Shown here: in pieces, positions 1 through 13,200 of the stretch
Layout of the letters: each line of letters begins with the position of its first letter
Numbering within the stretch: position 1 is the stretch's first letter
Notes under the pieces: model-generated
What the model saw: the letters and a program-made list of their open reading frames with translations, nothing else
Told to the model about the DNA's origin: nothing
Database searches by the model: none
Program-made: the position numbers and the translations under genes
Assembly (NCBI RefSeq): GCF_001005315.1
Contig: NZ_LBMG01000008.1
Coordinates: 62,001 to 126,000, forward strand
From: Kordia jejudonensis
Lineage (GTDB): Bacteria; Bacteroidota; Bacteroidia; Flavobacteriales; Flavobacteriaceae
Length of the DNA: 64,000 nucleotides
Direction: 5' to 3'

Positions 1-2
1 GG

Positions 3-395
3 GACAGGCCTCATGACTTTTCTGTCAATGCATCTTATGAACTCAATAATAAATGGAGTTTTAATTCAAACTTCATTTATCAAACAGGTATTCCTACTAA
101 CCTACCCATAGGTCAAGTAGAACAATTGGGTATTACTGTGCCTATTTATGGAGGTAGAAATGAAAGCCGTCTAACGGATTACCACAGATTAGATGTATCA
201 GTCACATTAACTCCAAGAAATAATAAAGGTAGGAGATGGCAATCCGAATGGGTTTTTGGTTTTTACAATATTTATAACAGAAGAAATGCAGCCTCATACT
301 CTTTTGAAGAAAATAGAGAAACAGGTCAAAATGAGGCAATACGTACATCCATATTCGGTGCAGTTCCAGCAATTAGTTATAACTTTAAATTTTAA
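3..395 (+). CDS. TonB-dependent receptor, C-terminal part (partial)
   Basis: The reading frame is open from the left edge (codon phase from base 3) to a TAA at 393-395, so the start lies outside the window. The 130 visible residues have the alternating aromatic/polar pattern of late outer-membrane beta-barrel strands, including the stretches FNSNFIYQTG, YHRLDVSVTL and WVFGFYNIYNR. The last residue is Phe, as is usual for proteins inserted by the BAM complex. The next gene, 3 nt downstream, is a DUF4249 lipoprotein, a family that in Bacteroidota typically follows a TonB-dependent receptor with a carboxypeptidase-like N-terminal domain. From this I infer an outer-membrane uptake pair. The substrate cannot be told. 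An ATG or TTG inside this stretch is not a real start. Confidence 0.85.
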   Translation, partial: DRPHDFSVNASYELNNKWSFNSNFIYQTGIPTNLPIGQVEQLGITVPIYGGRNESRLTDYHRLDVSVTLTPRNNKGRRWQSEWVFGFYNIYNRRNAASYSFEENRETGQNEAIRTSIFGAVPAISYNFKF

Positions 396-398
396 AAA

Positions 399-1235
399 AT
401 GAAAAAAATTCTATATGTAATAATTATTTTTGGTTTAATCACTTCTAGTTGTGAGGATGTTGTAGAACTCGATACACCAACTGGAGAGTCTCGCTTAAAT
501 ATTGATGCTCATTTTAGAGTGTTTACTGATGAGCAACCGATAAGAGCTACAGGTCAAGTAGTTCTTACTGAAACCGTTAACTTTTTTGATGAAACTATTC
601 CAACTGTAAGTGGTGCTACAGTTATAATAACTGAGCGTGATACTAATAATGAGTACATCTTCACCGAAATACAACCTGAGTCAGGTATTTATGAGATCAA
701 CAATCTACTCTTTCTCAATAACTTTGATGCTATTTTTGATTTACGTATAGAGGTTGGTGATGAGATTTACATATCATCTGCAAAGCCAATTACTTCCGCA
801 CCAATAATTGATATACAGCAAGGCGACCTTGAAATTTTTGGTGAAGAGGACTTAGAAATAATAGTAACTATAAGTGACACTCCAATTGTCGAAAATTATT
901 ACCTCTTAGATTACGGTTTTGCTCTATACTTGACTTTAGAAGATGAGTTTTTTAATGGCAATGATTTTGAGTTTTCTTTTCTTTACACAGAAGATGACGA
1001 GGTTAATTTACAAACTGGAGATACCATAACTGTTATAAATGATGGTATAGATGAGCAGTTTTTTACATATATGGAATTACTTCTAGAACAAACTGGAAGC
1101 GGAGGTCTTTTTAGTAGCCCACCAGCTACTGTTAGAGGTAATATTGTTAATTCACAAAATCCAGAAAAATACCCTTTTGGTTATTTTAGAATTTCCGAAG
1201 CATTCTCTATCGATTATATGGTTCAAGATGATTAG
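399..1235 (+). CDS. DUF4249 family lipoprotein, receptor partner
   Basis: This is a 278-residue protein with a lipoprotein signal (hydrophobic segment, then ITSSC with the lipidated Cys near residue 18). CEDVVELDTPTGESRL directly after it is the typical DUF4249 opening. The family is found next to TonB-dependent receptors and is thought to be a surface lipoprotein working with them; its ligand is unknown. The body is rich in Asp/Glu and predicted beta strands. The start ATG lies 3 nt after the receptor stop codon, so the two are almost certainly cotranscribed. Family membership is well supported; the role as a substrate-binding partner is inferred from context. Confidence 0.85.
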   Translation: MKKILYVIIIFGLITSSCEDVVELDTPTGESRLNIDAHFRVFTDEQPIRATGQVVLTETVNFFDETIPTVSGATVIITERDTNNEYIFTEIQPESGIYEINNLLFLNNFDAIFDLRIEVGDEIYISSAKPITSAPIIDIQQGDLEIFGEEDLEIIVTISDTPIVENYYLLDYGFALYLTLEDEFFNGNDFEFSFLYTEDDEVNLQTGDTITVINDGIDEQFFTYMELLLEQTGSGGLFSSPPATVRGNIVNSQNPEKYPFGYFRISEAFSIDYMVQDD

Positions 1236-1294
1236 TTAATATAGCTTCAATATTAAAAGACACTAAAATATAATTGTAAAAAATAATTAGTGCT

Positions 1295-2161
1295 ATGCAG
1301 TTAAAATCATTAAATAATACTTTTTATCCATTACTTGTGATAAAAGCTATCGCTCTAATACTAATTTTTAGTTTTAGCAATCATGCTTTTTCTCAAAACA
1401 AACAGGTAAAGTTAAATAGCAGTAATTACGAAAAATATATTAAGAGCTTACCTAGCTTTACAATGTTTGGCGATAATTATTTTATAACTGGCCCATCACT
1501 AAAAAATAAAATTTCAACCGACAATAGTGATGCTAAATTTCATTTAGGATTTAGGCAACGTCTCACAAATTTTGAATTACCATGGAATACATTCATATAT
1601 TTTACATATCAACAAAAAGCATTTTGGGATATTTATGAAGATAGTTTCCCCTTTAGAGAAACCAATTATAATCCTTCTTTAGGAATTGCAAAACTTTTTG
1701 CTAATGAAACTGGCATTACTGACGGACTTTGGTTTGCTTTTGAGCATGAATCCAATGGTCGTAATGCTGAAAACTCACGTAGTTGGAATTTTTTTTCCCT
1801 ACAATATTTTAAGCCTTATGGTGATGATTGGGTATTTAGAATAAAAACTTGGTTGCCTGTTGGTAGTCTGACAGACAACGAAGACATAACAGATTACAGA
1901 GGCTATTTTGAGACTGGCGTAACTTATACCCCTTCAAAAGACCTATATTTTGATGCAGACTTAAGACAAGCATTTCATAATGGTTGGAGAGGGAGCATCA
2001 AATTAGGAATAAGTTATAAAATCTCAAAAAAGAGTAATCAATTTCTATATTTACAATATTTTGGTGGATATTCGGAAGATCTTATTGACTACAATCAACA
2101 CGTGAGCAACTTAAGGTTGGGAATTGCCTTTAAAGATCTCTTTTTTAATTTTAAAAATTAA
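1295..2161 (+). CDS. pldA: Outer-membrane phospholipase A (OMPLA/PldA-like)
   Basis: A 288-residue protein with a signal peptide (cleavage probably after SFSNHAFSQ, near residue 34) and a beta-barrel composition. The motif FEHESNGRNAENSRSWN places His151, Ser153 and Asn165 at offsets 0/2/14. This is exactly the spacing of the catalytic triad His142/Ser144/Asn156 of Escherichia coli OMPLA, and the SNGR motif is also conserved. The enzyme family hydrolyses phospholipids that reach the outer leaflet of the outer membrane. It lies 59 nt after the DUF4249 gene and may belong to the same transcript, though a functional link is not evident. The last residues (FKDLFFNFKN) resemble a final barrel strand. 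Confidence 0.88.
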   Translation: MQLKSLNNTFYPLLVIKAIALILIFSFSNHAFSQNKQVKLNSSNYEKYIKSLPSFTMFGDNYFITGPSLKNKISTDNSDAKFHLGFRQRLTNFELPWNTFIYFTYQQKAFWDIYEDSFPFRETNYNPSLGIAKLFANETGITDGLWFAFEHESNGRNAENSRSWNFFSLQYFKPYGDDWVFRIKTWLPVGSLTDNEDITDYRGYFETGVTYTPSKDLYFDADLRQAFHNGWRGSIKLGISYKISKKSNQFLYLQYFGGYSEDLIDYNQHVSNLRLGIAFKDLFFNFKN

Positions 2162-3265
2162 TATAACAAAATATCATGAAAAAGATATGCTATCTATCCT
2201 ATCAATTAAGACATTTTACAATTTACACTCATAGTTGTAAGCATTAGATTAAGTACTTAAAAAAGTTTATATAAGCCCAACTGATGGAAATTAGGAAGAG
2301 TTTTACATCTCACCGAAAAATTTCTTATCAATTAAATGAAAAAACGCTCTTAAGCTTAATAATACCCAATAGTATTGGACAAAATATAGAGTAAATTCAA
2401 TTTGGAATTACATATGAATTCAAATTGGCATATTCAGAAATTATTCTGGTTTATACAATAAGGTTTAGATTAGATTTATTTCTTGGAATTATTTACGCAT
2501 TTTTCCTTTGCAAATATTTTCTTTTACTTTTGTTAAAATTAGATTAGAAAATAGAGTTATAAAAACATTAAAAGAATACAGGTTCAGAGTAAAGAAAAGC
2601 ATAGAAATAAATCTTTATTAAATTTTATATTTTGTAAATACAAAAAATATATGCAAATAAGTTAGCCTAGTTTTGGTAATAAACTTCTCCAGCTTTATTG
2701 TAATTGCTTACTTAGAGATACAAATTGAAATTTTGATTAACATAAAGTACAAATCAGTATAAATAATTTTACGATAATATATCAACTATAATAAAATTCA
2801 TCTAAACTTCAGTGAAAGTAATATAATCTTATATTCACATTTTAAATAAAAAAAGATAGCTAATATCCTAAAAAAATATTATGAATTGGAAATTTACAAC
2901 TATATTTGAGTTCTATTTTAAACTAAAATAGAATACACAAACGAATACGATTAGGTCATTTTTTTAAATTAAAACTAAAAATAAAACTCTGAACTTCAAT
3001 ACCTTATTCTTTTAAAACATACAAAGGTACAGGCGAAAGCGTGACCATCTTTCCTTTTTTTACGAAAGGAAAGATGGGAACCCTATTATTATTATTAAAC
3101 TGATATTTATATGAATAGTAATGTTAGAAAACGTTTGAAAGTAATTGCATATGCGCAGATTCATCGCTTTAAGGGAAATGAACATACTTATATTAATTAT
3201 GACAAAGTTTACCTGAGATTCTGCTAAGTGCTACATGAAATAGAGTTTAGCTTTACAAATCAGAC
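2162..3265. other. Long AT-rich gene-free stretch
   Basis: About 1.1 kb without a convincing gene on either strand. Stop codons are dense in all frames and no protein-family pattern is visible. The only clear structure is a hairpin near 3046-3076. The stretch separates the plus-strand outer-membrane genes from the minus-strand T9SS/LRR block, so transcripts from both sides converge on it. It may be decayed sequence. Confidence 0.6.
3046..3076. terminator. 12-bp hairpin, possible terminator of the minus-strand gene
   Basis: CATCTTTCCTTT and AAAGGAAAGATG form a perfect 12-bp stem around a 7-nt loop. It lies about 190 nt beyond the stop of the T9SS protein gene read on the minus strand. There is no strong T-run, so the terminator role is uncertain. 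Confidence 0.45.
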
Positions 3266-4084
3266 TCACTGTTTCATGATTTTAATTGTCTTCGTTGCAT
3301 TTTCTGAATATAGTTTTAGCATGTATATACCGCTTGGCAATCTATTCACATTTATTGTCGTAAGATTGTTTTCTTGCGATTGTACCAATTGTCCATTTAG
3401 ATTATGAATTTCAGCTTTTATTAACTGTGCATTTGTATGTGTTATGTGAATTATATCTTTTACAGGATTTGGATAGATGGAAATTTCAGCCAATTCGTTC
3501 ACTGTTTCTACCGAAAGTGTAGCAAAGCTAATTGAGGAGATTCCAGAAACTCCAGAAGTCATTGCATCTACTACATTTTCAAACGCTGCCATGCCATTGT
3601 CAACCATATCCGCTTGCATAAAACTTTTTAAAGCTGTTACCGTGGTTGCGAGCGTGGAATTGTTTTCTAATACATACATCGTTCCCGAAGTTGGTGCGCC
3701 ATTGATTTGAATGGAAACAATCGTTGAAGTAATTCCCGAAGAAGGAGCTGCCAGCGACACAGGACTGCCCAAAGTCTCTGTAATTAGATATCCGTCAATT
3801 GCTGATTGCCCTACAGCATTGCCGTCAAAAAAAGTAGCACTGGCAGCACTTCCCAATGAAGAAGTAATAGTAGCAGTAATACCATCTGGTAGGATGATGG
3901 TGAATCCATAACTTTGTACTGAAGTTGCAAAATTATTTGCACTAGCATTGGGAACAGCTCCAATCGTATAATTATAGGAACCATTGTCAATTAATGTATA
4001 TGTGTAACCATCTTGTGCTTTTGCTTGGTATATTGTAGTTGTAATAATGGCTATAATGAGTGTTTTTAAGTATGAAGTTTTCAT
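3266..4084 (-). CDS. Secreted protein with T9SS type A sorting domain
   Basis: I place the start at the ATG at 4082-4084, not the further upstream alternative, because it directly begins a classical signal peptide (MKTSYLKTLIIAIITTT...AKAQ). The protein is 272 residues. The last ~75 residues (ISIYPNPVKDIIHI ... LPSGIYMLKLYSENATKTIKIMKQ) are a T9SS type A C-terminal sorting domain, so the product should be exported and surface-attached or released. The central part is rich in Ser, Thr, Ala and Gly and matches no family I recognise. It follows the giant LRR gene on the same strand (128 nt gap), so cotranscription is possible. Function unknown. Confidence 0.8.
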   Translation of the reverse strand: MKTSYLKTLIIAIITTTIYQAKAQDGYTYTLIDNGSYNYTIGAVPNASANNFATSVQSYGFTIILPDGITATITSSLGSAASATFFDGNAVGQSAIDGYLITETLGSPVSLAAPSSGITSTIVSIQINGAPTSGTMYVLENNSTLATTVTALKSFMQADMVDNGMAAFENVVDAMTSGVSGISSISFATLSVETVNELAEISIYPNPVKDIIHITHTNAQLIKAEIHNLNGQLVQSQENNLTTINVNRLPSGIYMLKLYSENATKTIKIMKQ

Positions 4085-4174
4085 GATTTTACGATGTTTA
4101 TTTTTTGATGCTATTTTTTTAAAGGTTTGTAAGTTGAGCACAGTACGGTTTTTGAATTTTCTTTGTTAGATGAT

Positions 4175-4192
4175 TCTCGACTGTGCTCGAAC
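4175..4192. repeat. REP-like short palindromic motif
   Basis: TCTCGACTGTGCTCGAAC contains the near-palindrome TCGA...TCGA typical of short intergenic repeats common in Flavobacteriaceae. It lies between the LRR gene stop and the T9SS gene start. A related type of motif (GCTGAACTTGATTCAGTA) occurs inside the long repeat near 15487. Only one clear copy is seen in the window. Confidence 0.4.
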
Positions 4193-4212
4193 GAACAACT
4201 ATTTACGGTATA

Positions 4213-7200
4213 CTACTGTGCTGTGTTTGATATATTTTCTGGCAATTGCTCTATGATTTGATAGGTACTGAAGTTCAAGAAATTTCCAGGATGCGCTAAT
4301 ACGTTTTGTAAAATGAATGGCGTATCTGGATTGGTTCCTGAGTATTGAATGATTCCGTCCATATTTACATCGTTGGTATTGTACTTTGTGATACTGAATG
4401 TTGGAAAATTTAAAAAGTTACTTGGATCGTTCAATACTGTAGCTAAAATCGCTGGTGTATCAGGATTGGTTCCTGAATACTGAATTCTTATATCTTGATT
4501 GGCATTTCCACTCCACATTCCCGCAATACTAGCAGGCATTCCAGCAATTGTTTGCGCATTTGTACCAAACGTCGTAATGGTTGTGAAATCTATCGTTTCC
4601 GTAACTCCATCTGTAAATGTAATGGCACTATTGGTCATGACACCTAAATGATTTCTGTGTTTGATAACGACATAATAGCTATTTTCTACGTTTGAATAAT
4701 TTAGTGGAGATACACCATCAACATCCACGACATCACCATCACGTTGCAGCAGCGCAGAACGACCTAGAGCAACTATTTCATTGTCTGTTACATCTCGTAA
4801 TTCTACCCAAACCCAATCTACAATTGCGTTGTTTCCTGTTACGTCTAAAACAGTTTGTTCACAGGCTAGCATATCTACATACGGACTTCTGGTTGGAATG
4901 AATCCGCTAGCACGCAAATTGTCACGCATGAGGTTTTCTTCTCCCGTAACTGGGTTGATTGCTGCTCCTTGCAAATATACTTTTGGACGCATACTTAGTT
5001 GTGAAACACATCCTCCATTAACCGCTTCAACAGTTACATCAAAGCTACATGTAATGGTATTTCCTACAGTATCAGTTGCTTCAAACGTGTTGGTCGTAGT
5101 TCCGATAGGGAAATCACTTCCACTTGGCAATCCGGCAGTTTGTGTCATTGGAAACCCTGAAAGTTCGAGTACATATTTTCGTGCACTTGTAGAGTTTATA
5201 TCATTCCAACGTCCATTTGAGCGCAATTCTACATAATCTTCTCCGTCTCTAAAATCATTCGGTTCGTTATCATTCCAGTTTGTATAGTCTGATGTACTTC
5301 CCGAATGCCATTTGAATTCTCTTTCTTCTTCACGATCAGTAAATCCGATGATTACAGAACCTGTTCCTGCTGCATCTGTAGTTTCTCTTAACCAGTCATT
5401 CAATCCTTGTGAGTCTATAGTAGCTACAAAACCATTTTGTGCTTCTGCATCAATAAATGCGTCTGGTGCATTGAAATCGGCTTCTGATAAGTAGTACGCT
5501 TTATTCTCAAATTTTCCTAAGTAGGTAAATCCTGTAATTGCAGTTACATCACAATTGTCCAATGCTAGTGGCACGTCATAAGTTACAGTGGCATTACAAC
5601 TCGTTACAGTGATATTGTCAGGACAGTTTGCCACTTGAGGTGCTTCTGTATCATTTACCGTCATAACTTGTGTACAGGTAGCCGTATTTCCGCCTTCATC
5701 CGTATACTTCCAAACAACATCGGTAGTTCCTACAGGATATACATCGGAAGCATCCGAACTATTGTTATAATCGTTTACAGCTATTGGGCTTAAACTGATA
5801 TCATCTACATAGTACAATGGTGTTGCCGTTGGGTTTGGATCTAATATATCTACGGTAACTGGATAAAAATTAATAGCTCCTAATGTAGTGAGTGTACCGT
5901 CCGTACCTGTAGGAATATAGGTAAATGGATGACTCGCAATGGAAGTACCTTCTACAAAAAATTCACTATTATCTCCATCTGTATTGATTACATATTTTAT
6001 TTCAAACCAAGTATCTTGTGGAAACGTGAAATTGGTTACACCACGATTCACATTGTGTATACCTGTACCATCAGAGAAAAAGAATACTTGACTTCCAACC
6101 TCAGTTCCAGAGGTTTCTGATTTTTGAAGGTTAATAGCTGCGGTATTTCCTGATGGAATGTATACATATAGTTTTAATTCCCAAGCTCCGAATTCACGAT
6201 TTCCTAGATTGTAATTCATATCTTCTGGTCCGCCTGTTGATATTCCTGTAAACTTTATACTTTTTGTACCACTTCGTGCTTGTTCTGTGGAAACATTGGC
6301 ACTTTGTTCAGGAGTGTTTGGTGTCCATGTAACCCAGTTATCATCTTGCCCAAGTAGCGGCCCTACGGTGTAGGATTCCAAATCATCGCTTTGTACAGCA
6401 CCTGTGTTATCATCAGTTATTGTTACCGTTGGAATTGTTAGATCAGCGCCACAAACACCTACATCGTTCCCTACTGTAATATCACTTGGACAGGTGAGCG
6501 TTGGCACAATACAATCAATTTCGTTGAAAGAGATTTGCGAATCAATATTGGTAAAGTTTGTAGTTGCATACGCGACATCATCTACTAAAACGCAGGTTAA
6601 ACTTGGCACGTTGATTAGATTTGCCGAAAGGATATTGGCATTGTTTCCGTTTCTAAAGTCAAAATATGACAAGTTTGGATTGTTGCTAAATGAAATACGC
6701 TCTAAAGCAGGATAGCCAGAAGCATCTATAGAAGCAAAATTGTTTCCTGAAATGAATAGAATTTCCAAGTTTGGCAACTGTGCTGGTAGTGTTAAGTTTA
6801 CGAGTCCGACATTATTGACATCAATACGTTGTAATAATGGACTGTTTGATAGGTCTAAATCCGTGATTATAGATTGTCCAGCTCCTTCAAACTCGATACT
6901 TTCTAATAGTGGATTGTTGTCTAATACTAAATTGTTGACCGTAGTATCTTCAAATTCTACCAGTTTTAGATTTGTATTACTACTCAGGTTTACTGTTGTG
7001 ATCGTATTTGCATTGATGACAAAATTTTCCAATGCGGCAAAGTCTTCAATTCCTGTAATATCTGTGATTCCAGCACTTCCTATGCTAAGCGAATTTACGA
7101 TTTCAATTAACGCCGTCGGCACTTGTCCGTCAGCAGTAATATCATCCAATCCAATTGCTTCTAATTCGGCTTCAAAAGCAGCATCTGGAATGGCGGTATA

Positions 7201-10200
7201 ACGACAATAAGCATCTGTAAACGCAGTTTGTACGTCAATATTTGTCCAATTGGTTGTACTGTAAGCAGCATCGTCTACACTGATACAGGTTAAATTTGGA
7301 TTGTTGGACGCATCAAAACTTGTAATTGCTGTGTTGTTTCCGTTTTTGATGTTTAATGCTGTCAGATTTGCATTGGCAACATTTACATTTCTTAAGTTTG
7401 GATTGTTAATCAGATTTAGTAATGTTACAGATGTATTGTTTAGCGTAAGTTGGCGTAATCCTATTAATGAATTTACATCCAAACTTGTGATTCCTGTATT
7501 GTTTGCCGTAACGGTAGTAAGCAATGTGTTATTCCCAAAAATGATGGTTTGCAAACTACTACAATCACTTACCAAAAGCGATGTTAGATTTATAGTTGCA
7601 CGTACATCTATACTTGGCAAGTTTGTGTTACTGCTTAACGTTACCGTAGCGAGTGATGTATTTGTACTTACATCAATCGAAGAAAGGTTGTTGTTATCTA
7701 ATTGCAATTCTCGTAAGCTTGTCAAGCCATTTATATTGATATTGGTAAGTCTGTTGTTTTGTATAAATACTTGTTCTAATGCTGTGTTTGCTCTTAAATC
7801 GACAGTAGTAAGGTTATTATTTGTAGCACGTAATAAGCGTAATGATGTAAATCCTTCTATTCCTGTTAAATCTGAAATGTTATCATTTGTTACACTTAGT
7901 GTAGTTCTGTTTGCTATTAACGCTGTAGGAACTCGACCGTCATTTGGAATATCGTCAAAACCAGCTAACTGCGCTTCAAAATTCGGATCAGGAACGGCTG
8001 TATACTCACAGTAGTTTGTATCAGTAAACGTTATACCTGCATCTACATTGGTAAAGTTCGTTTCCGCGAAAGCGGCGTCGTCCACAAAAATACAAGTCAA
8101 ATTCGGATTGTTGGTCGCGTTGAAATTGGTAAAGTTGACATTGTTTCCATTTTTGATATTTAGTGTCGTAAAAAAGTTAAAGCTACAATCTAAATCAGTT
8201 AACAATGGCAACACACTTACATCCAATTCGCCCAAACCTGCATCTCTACAGTCTAATTTCTTTATGTTAATATTTGTTGTCAAATTAATGGACGAGAACG
8301 AATTTAATTTACAATCCACTTCTTCCAACTGCTGTAATCCTGTTATATTGATTGAATCGATACTAGATGAATCACATATTAAGGTGATTAAATTTGTATT
8401 TGATCTTAAGTCAACATCTGATACGTTATTGTTACGCATATTCAAGTGTTCCAACGCCGTAAACGCTTCAATTCCAGTGAGGTTTTGTATGGCTGTTGTT
8501 GCGGACACACTTTCTATGTCTAATGATGTGATTCCTTCAATGAAAACTGTTGGCACACGTCCGTCGCCTGAAATATCATCATATCCTAAGCTTTCCAATT
8601 TTGCTTCAAAGTTGGCATCTGGAATGGCAGTGTAATCGCAGTAGGCTGTATCAGAAAACGTAACACCTGCATCAACGTTGGTAAAGTTTATTTCCGCGAA
8701 AGCGGCATCATCTACAAAAATACAAGCCAGATTTGGATTGGTCGTTGCATTGAAATTGGTAAAGTTGATATTGTTTCCGTTGCGGATATTTAAGGCAGTT
8801 AAGGTGTTTAGACTGCAATCTAATGCTGTTAATAATGGTAACATACTTACATCTAAAGTACTTATACCTGTATCTGCGCAGTCTAGCTTTTTGAGATTGG
8901 TATTGGTTGCAATAGTTAAAGTCCCTAAAGGATTGAATTTACATTTTAATTCTTCTAACAGCTCCAAACCTTCAATGTTTAATGATGTTATTCCGGCTGC
9001 TTCACAGTCTAAGCTAATCAAGTTTGTATTTGCTCTTAAATCGAGGTCTCCAAGATTGTTGAAGTCAATATCTAAATGCGTAAGTACGGTAAAGGCTTCT
9101 ATTCCTGTTAGATTTGTTATTTCTGCATTTACACCTTCTACACTTAATGAGGTTACACCTTCAATTAATGCGGTTGGCACTTGTCCATCGCTTGAAATAT
9201 CATCGTAACCTAAGTTACCTAAAGCAGCTTCAAAGTTTGCATCTGGAATGGCAGTGTAACGACAAAAGGTATCGCTAAATGTTACTTGCATATCTACATT
9301 TGTCCAAGTCGTGGTACTGTAGTTTGCATCATCAACCAAAATACAGAATAGGTTGGGATTGTTTTCTACTCTGAAAGCAAAGTTGTTTATATTGGTATTG
9401 TTTCCATTTTGTATGTTTAAAAACGATATTGAGGTATTTTCGATAAATACATCTCTTATTCCTGTATTTGATGACAAATCTAGCGACGTTAACTGCGTAT
9501 TGTTTGCAAATACTTTTCTTAAGAATGTATTGGAAGAAAAGTCTATTTCTGTAATTGCCGTATCGTTGATGTTTATTTCTCTTAAAGCAGTTAGTGGACT
9601 TACATCTATTGAAGTTAATGCCGTTGCAGAAAGTACTATTTCACCCAACATTGGATTGTTTGCAAAGGTTATTGATGCCAATGCAATACAGTTGTTCAGG
9701 AATACTTCTCTCAGCGCGGTTTTGTTGGTAAGATCAAGACTTGCTAGCAAAGGATTGCTATTTAGATATAGTTCTTGCAAAGCTCCTTGATCCGCAAGAT
9801 TTAAAGAGTTTAACGGATTACCATTCAAGTTAATAGTATTTAACCCTGTAAGACCTGTTAGGCTGATACTACTTAAGTTATTATTATTCAGTTGAATGTC
9901 CTGTAAATTTATGTTTGCACCAAGACTTACTGATGTCAATAGGTTATCGTTTGCCGACAGATCTCGTAATTGTGTATTGCTACTTACATTTAAACTTATG
10001 AGCGAATTTTGTCCTATTGCCAGTGTTTCTAAGGCAGCAAAATCTTGAATTCCTGTTAAATCGGAAATACCACGATTGAATAGATTGAGTGATGTTACCG
10101 TTGCTATTAATTCCGTTGGTACACGTCCGTCATTCGGAACGTCATCATATCCTAATTGTCGTAAGCGTGTTTCAAAGTTTGCATCCGGAATTAAGGTGTA

Positions 10201-13200
10201 TTCACAAAAGTCAGTATCTACATATTGAACTTGAGCATCTGCCTGTGTCCAATTGGTAGTACTGTAGGTAGCATCGTCAACAAAAATGCAGGTAAGTTCA
10301 CTATTTCCCGTAATTGAAAAGTCAGTAATTGTTGTGTTGTTTCCGTTTTTGAAGTTTGCTGCTGTCAACTCATTATTATTCAAGCTAATGATTTGTAAAT
10401 TTGTATTATTTATCAATTCAATACTTGATAATTCATTGTCATCCAAACGTAATACTTCCAAAGCAGTATTTGCATCCAAGGAAATTCCTGAGAGTAGATT
10501 ATCGTTGAGTTCCAGCGTTTTTAAATTTGTTAATAACGTTACAACTAAAGATGTTAGCGAATTGTTTGACAATTGAACAGTTTCCAAAGCGGTATTTGCG
10601 TTGAGCGAAATTCCATTAAGATTGTTGCTATGTGCCGAAAGTGTTTTTAGTTGTGTAAGATTTTGAACGTTCAGCACACTTAAGTTATTCGCATTTAAGG
10701 ATAAATTTTCTATGAGTGAATTTGCAGGAAAACTGATGGTATTTATAGAACTACTATCTGCTTGAATGGTAACTAATTGCATTAGATTGTCTAACGGAAT
10801 GGTCGTCATACTATTGTTAGACGCGTTTAAGGTTTGAAGGTTTTCAAAATCTTGAATTCCATTTAAATCATTGATCGATTGATCACTAACGTCTAGCGAA
10901 GTAACTGTCATTATTAAAGCTGTTGGCACTTGTCCATCATTTGAAATATCATCGTAACCTAAGGCTTCCAATCGCGCTTCAAAGTTAGGATCTGGAATGC
11001 TTGTATAGTCACAAAATGTATCACTAATGTTGGCATTGTCAACAAAAGTGCCCCAAGCCATGTCAAAAGCAGTTACATCATCCACTAAAATACAGCTCAA
11101 ATTTGGATTTACTCTTGCACTAAAGTCTATAATAGCACTATTGTTTCCATTGTTTAGCCTAATGTTGGTAAAGTTATTATTGTTTAAACGTACAATTTTT
11201 AACATTGGAAATGGTGATAAATCAATAGAAGTCAATTGATTTCCACTCAATACTACATTTTTTAAAAGTGTGTTGTTTCCAAAAGTAATATCGGTCAACA
11301 CGCCAATATCATCTGCGTTTAATACTTCTAGTTGTTCGTTGTTTGTGATGTCGAGTGCTGTTACAGCAGATTCGTCTATGCGTAACACTTTCAACAACCT
11401 ATTATTGCCCGTATTTAAGGACGAAATTCCTGTGTTTCCTAAATTTACTTCCAACAATTGTGTTAAACTATCAATAGCAATGGCTGTTGCAGGATTATCA
11501 GATGCATTAAATATTTGTAATGCCGTAAATGCTTGTATTCCTGTTAAGTTTGAGATATTGTTTGAAGCGACATTTAAGCTATTTACATTGGTAATTAAGT
11601 CTGTTGGCACTTGTCCGTCACCAGCAATATCATCATAGCCTAAATCATTCAATCGTTCTTCAAAATTGGTATCAGGAATCGCCGTATAATCGCAATAGTC
11701 CGTTTCTGTGTAACTTGCTTCATTGTCTTTAAACCACGTATTATTTACATCTGAGAGATTGTCTATAAAGATGCACGTTAGATCGTCATTGTTACGCGCA
11801 TTCATGGTTAACAATGTAGTACTATTACCATTTCGAATATTCAAGCTTGTCAGTAGATTGCTGCTCACATCTATATTTTCCAAATTTGGAAATGCAGAAA
11901 AGTTTAAGCTTGTGAGTTCGTTAAGCTGAATATATAAGTTTCTTAATTGGGTAAGTCCTGCAATATTTATGGTGGAAATATCACAATCATTAGCCGTTAA
12001 AACTTCCAGCGCCGTATTATTTGTAAGGTTTATTTCTGTGATAGGATTTGCGGCAATTCTCAATTCTGTTAAGGAAACAAAGTCTTCAATCCCTGTTAAG
12101 TCAGAGATCGATTTATTGATGATATTTAAAATAGTGACACCAGCAATGATTCCTTTTGGCACTTGTCCGTCGCCTGGAATATCGTCATATCCTAAATCGC
12201 CCAAAGCTATTTCAAAATTCGGATCGGGAATTTGCGTATAACAACTCGTATCACTAAAAATAGTTTGTGCATCAATAGCTGTCCAATTGGTGGTACTGTA
12301 ATCTACATCATCAACCAACACACAATATAAGTTAGGATTTCCTGCAGTAGTGAATGTTGTTACTGCTATATTGTTACCACTTCTCATGTCTAAACCAGTA
12401 ATGTTATTTCCGTTTAAACCAACAACTGTTAGGTTTGGATTGTTGCTTAAATCAATCGTTCCAGTCAATCCATTTGTAGTAGCATACAGTTCTGATAAGT
12501 TTGTGTTATTAGTTAGATCTAAAGTAGCTATTGAATTACGTGCGATTCCTAAATAACGCAACGCTCCGTTTTGACTTACATTTAAGCTGTCTATATTATT
12601 ATCTTGCACTGCAATCGTTTCCAAAGCCGTATTAGAGTTTACTTGTAATCTTGATAATGTATTTTCTCTTGCAGAGAATGATGTTAACGCCGTATTGTTG
12701 CTAATATCTATTGTGGAAACAGAATTACCATTGATGTTTAATGTTTGCAACGCTGTAAAGTCTTCAATTCCTGTTACGTCTGAAATCAATCTGTTGGAAA
12801 CATTTAAAAATATCAGATTTGAAATTAGCGATGTTGGTACTTGTCCGTCAGCTGCAATGTCATCGTATCCTAAATTGTCTAAAGCAGCTTCAAAATTGGG
12901 ATCCGTAATTGCTGTATAGTTACAAAATGATGCTGAAAAAACTGCAGAATTATCAACCTGTGTCCAGTTGGCAGTACTGTACGCTACATCGTCCACCGCA
13001 ATACAGGTTAGGTTTGGACTGTTGCTCGCGTTAAAATTGGTAATGCTTGTATTGTTTTGATTCTTTATGTTGATTTCTGTTAAATGATTACTTCCTACTA
13101 CTACAGTTTCTAGCAGTGTATTTGTATTTAAGGTAAGCTTGCTAATTCGAGTTCCATCGCCTAGAAAAATTCTTAAAGCTGTATTCTGGGAAAGATTTAA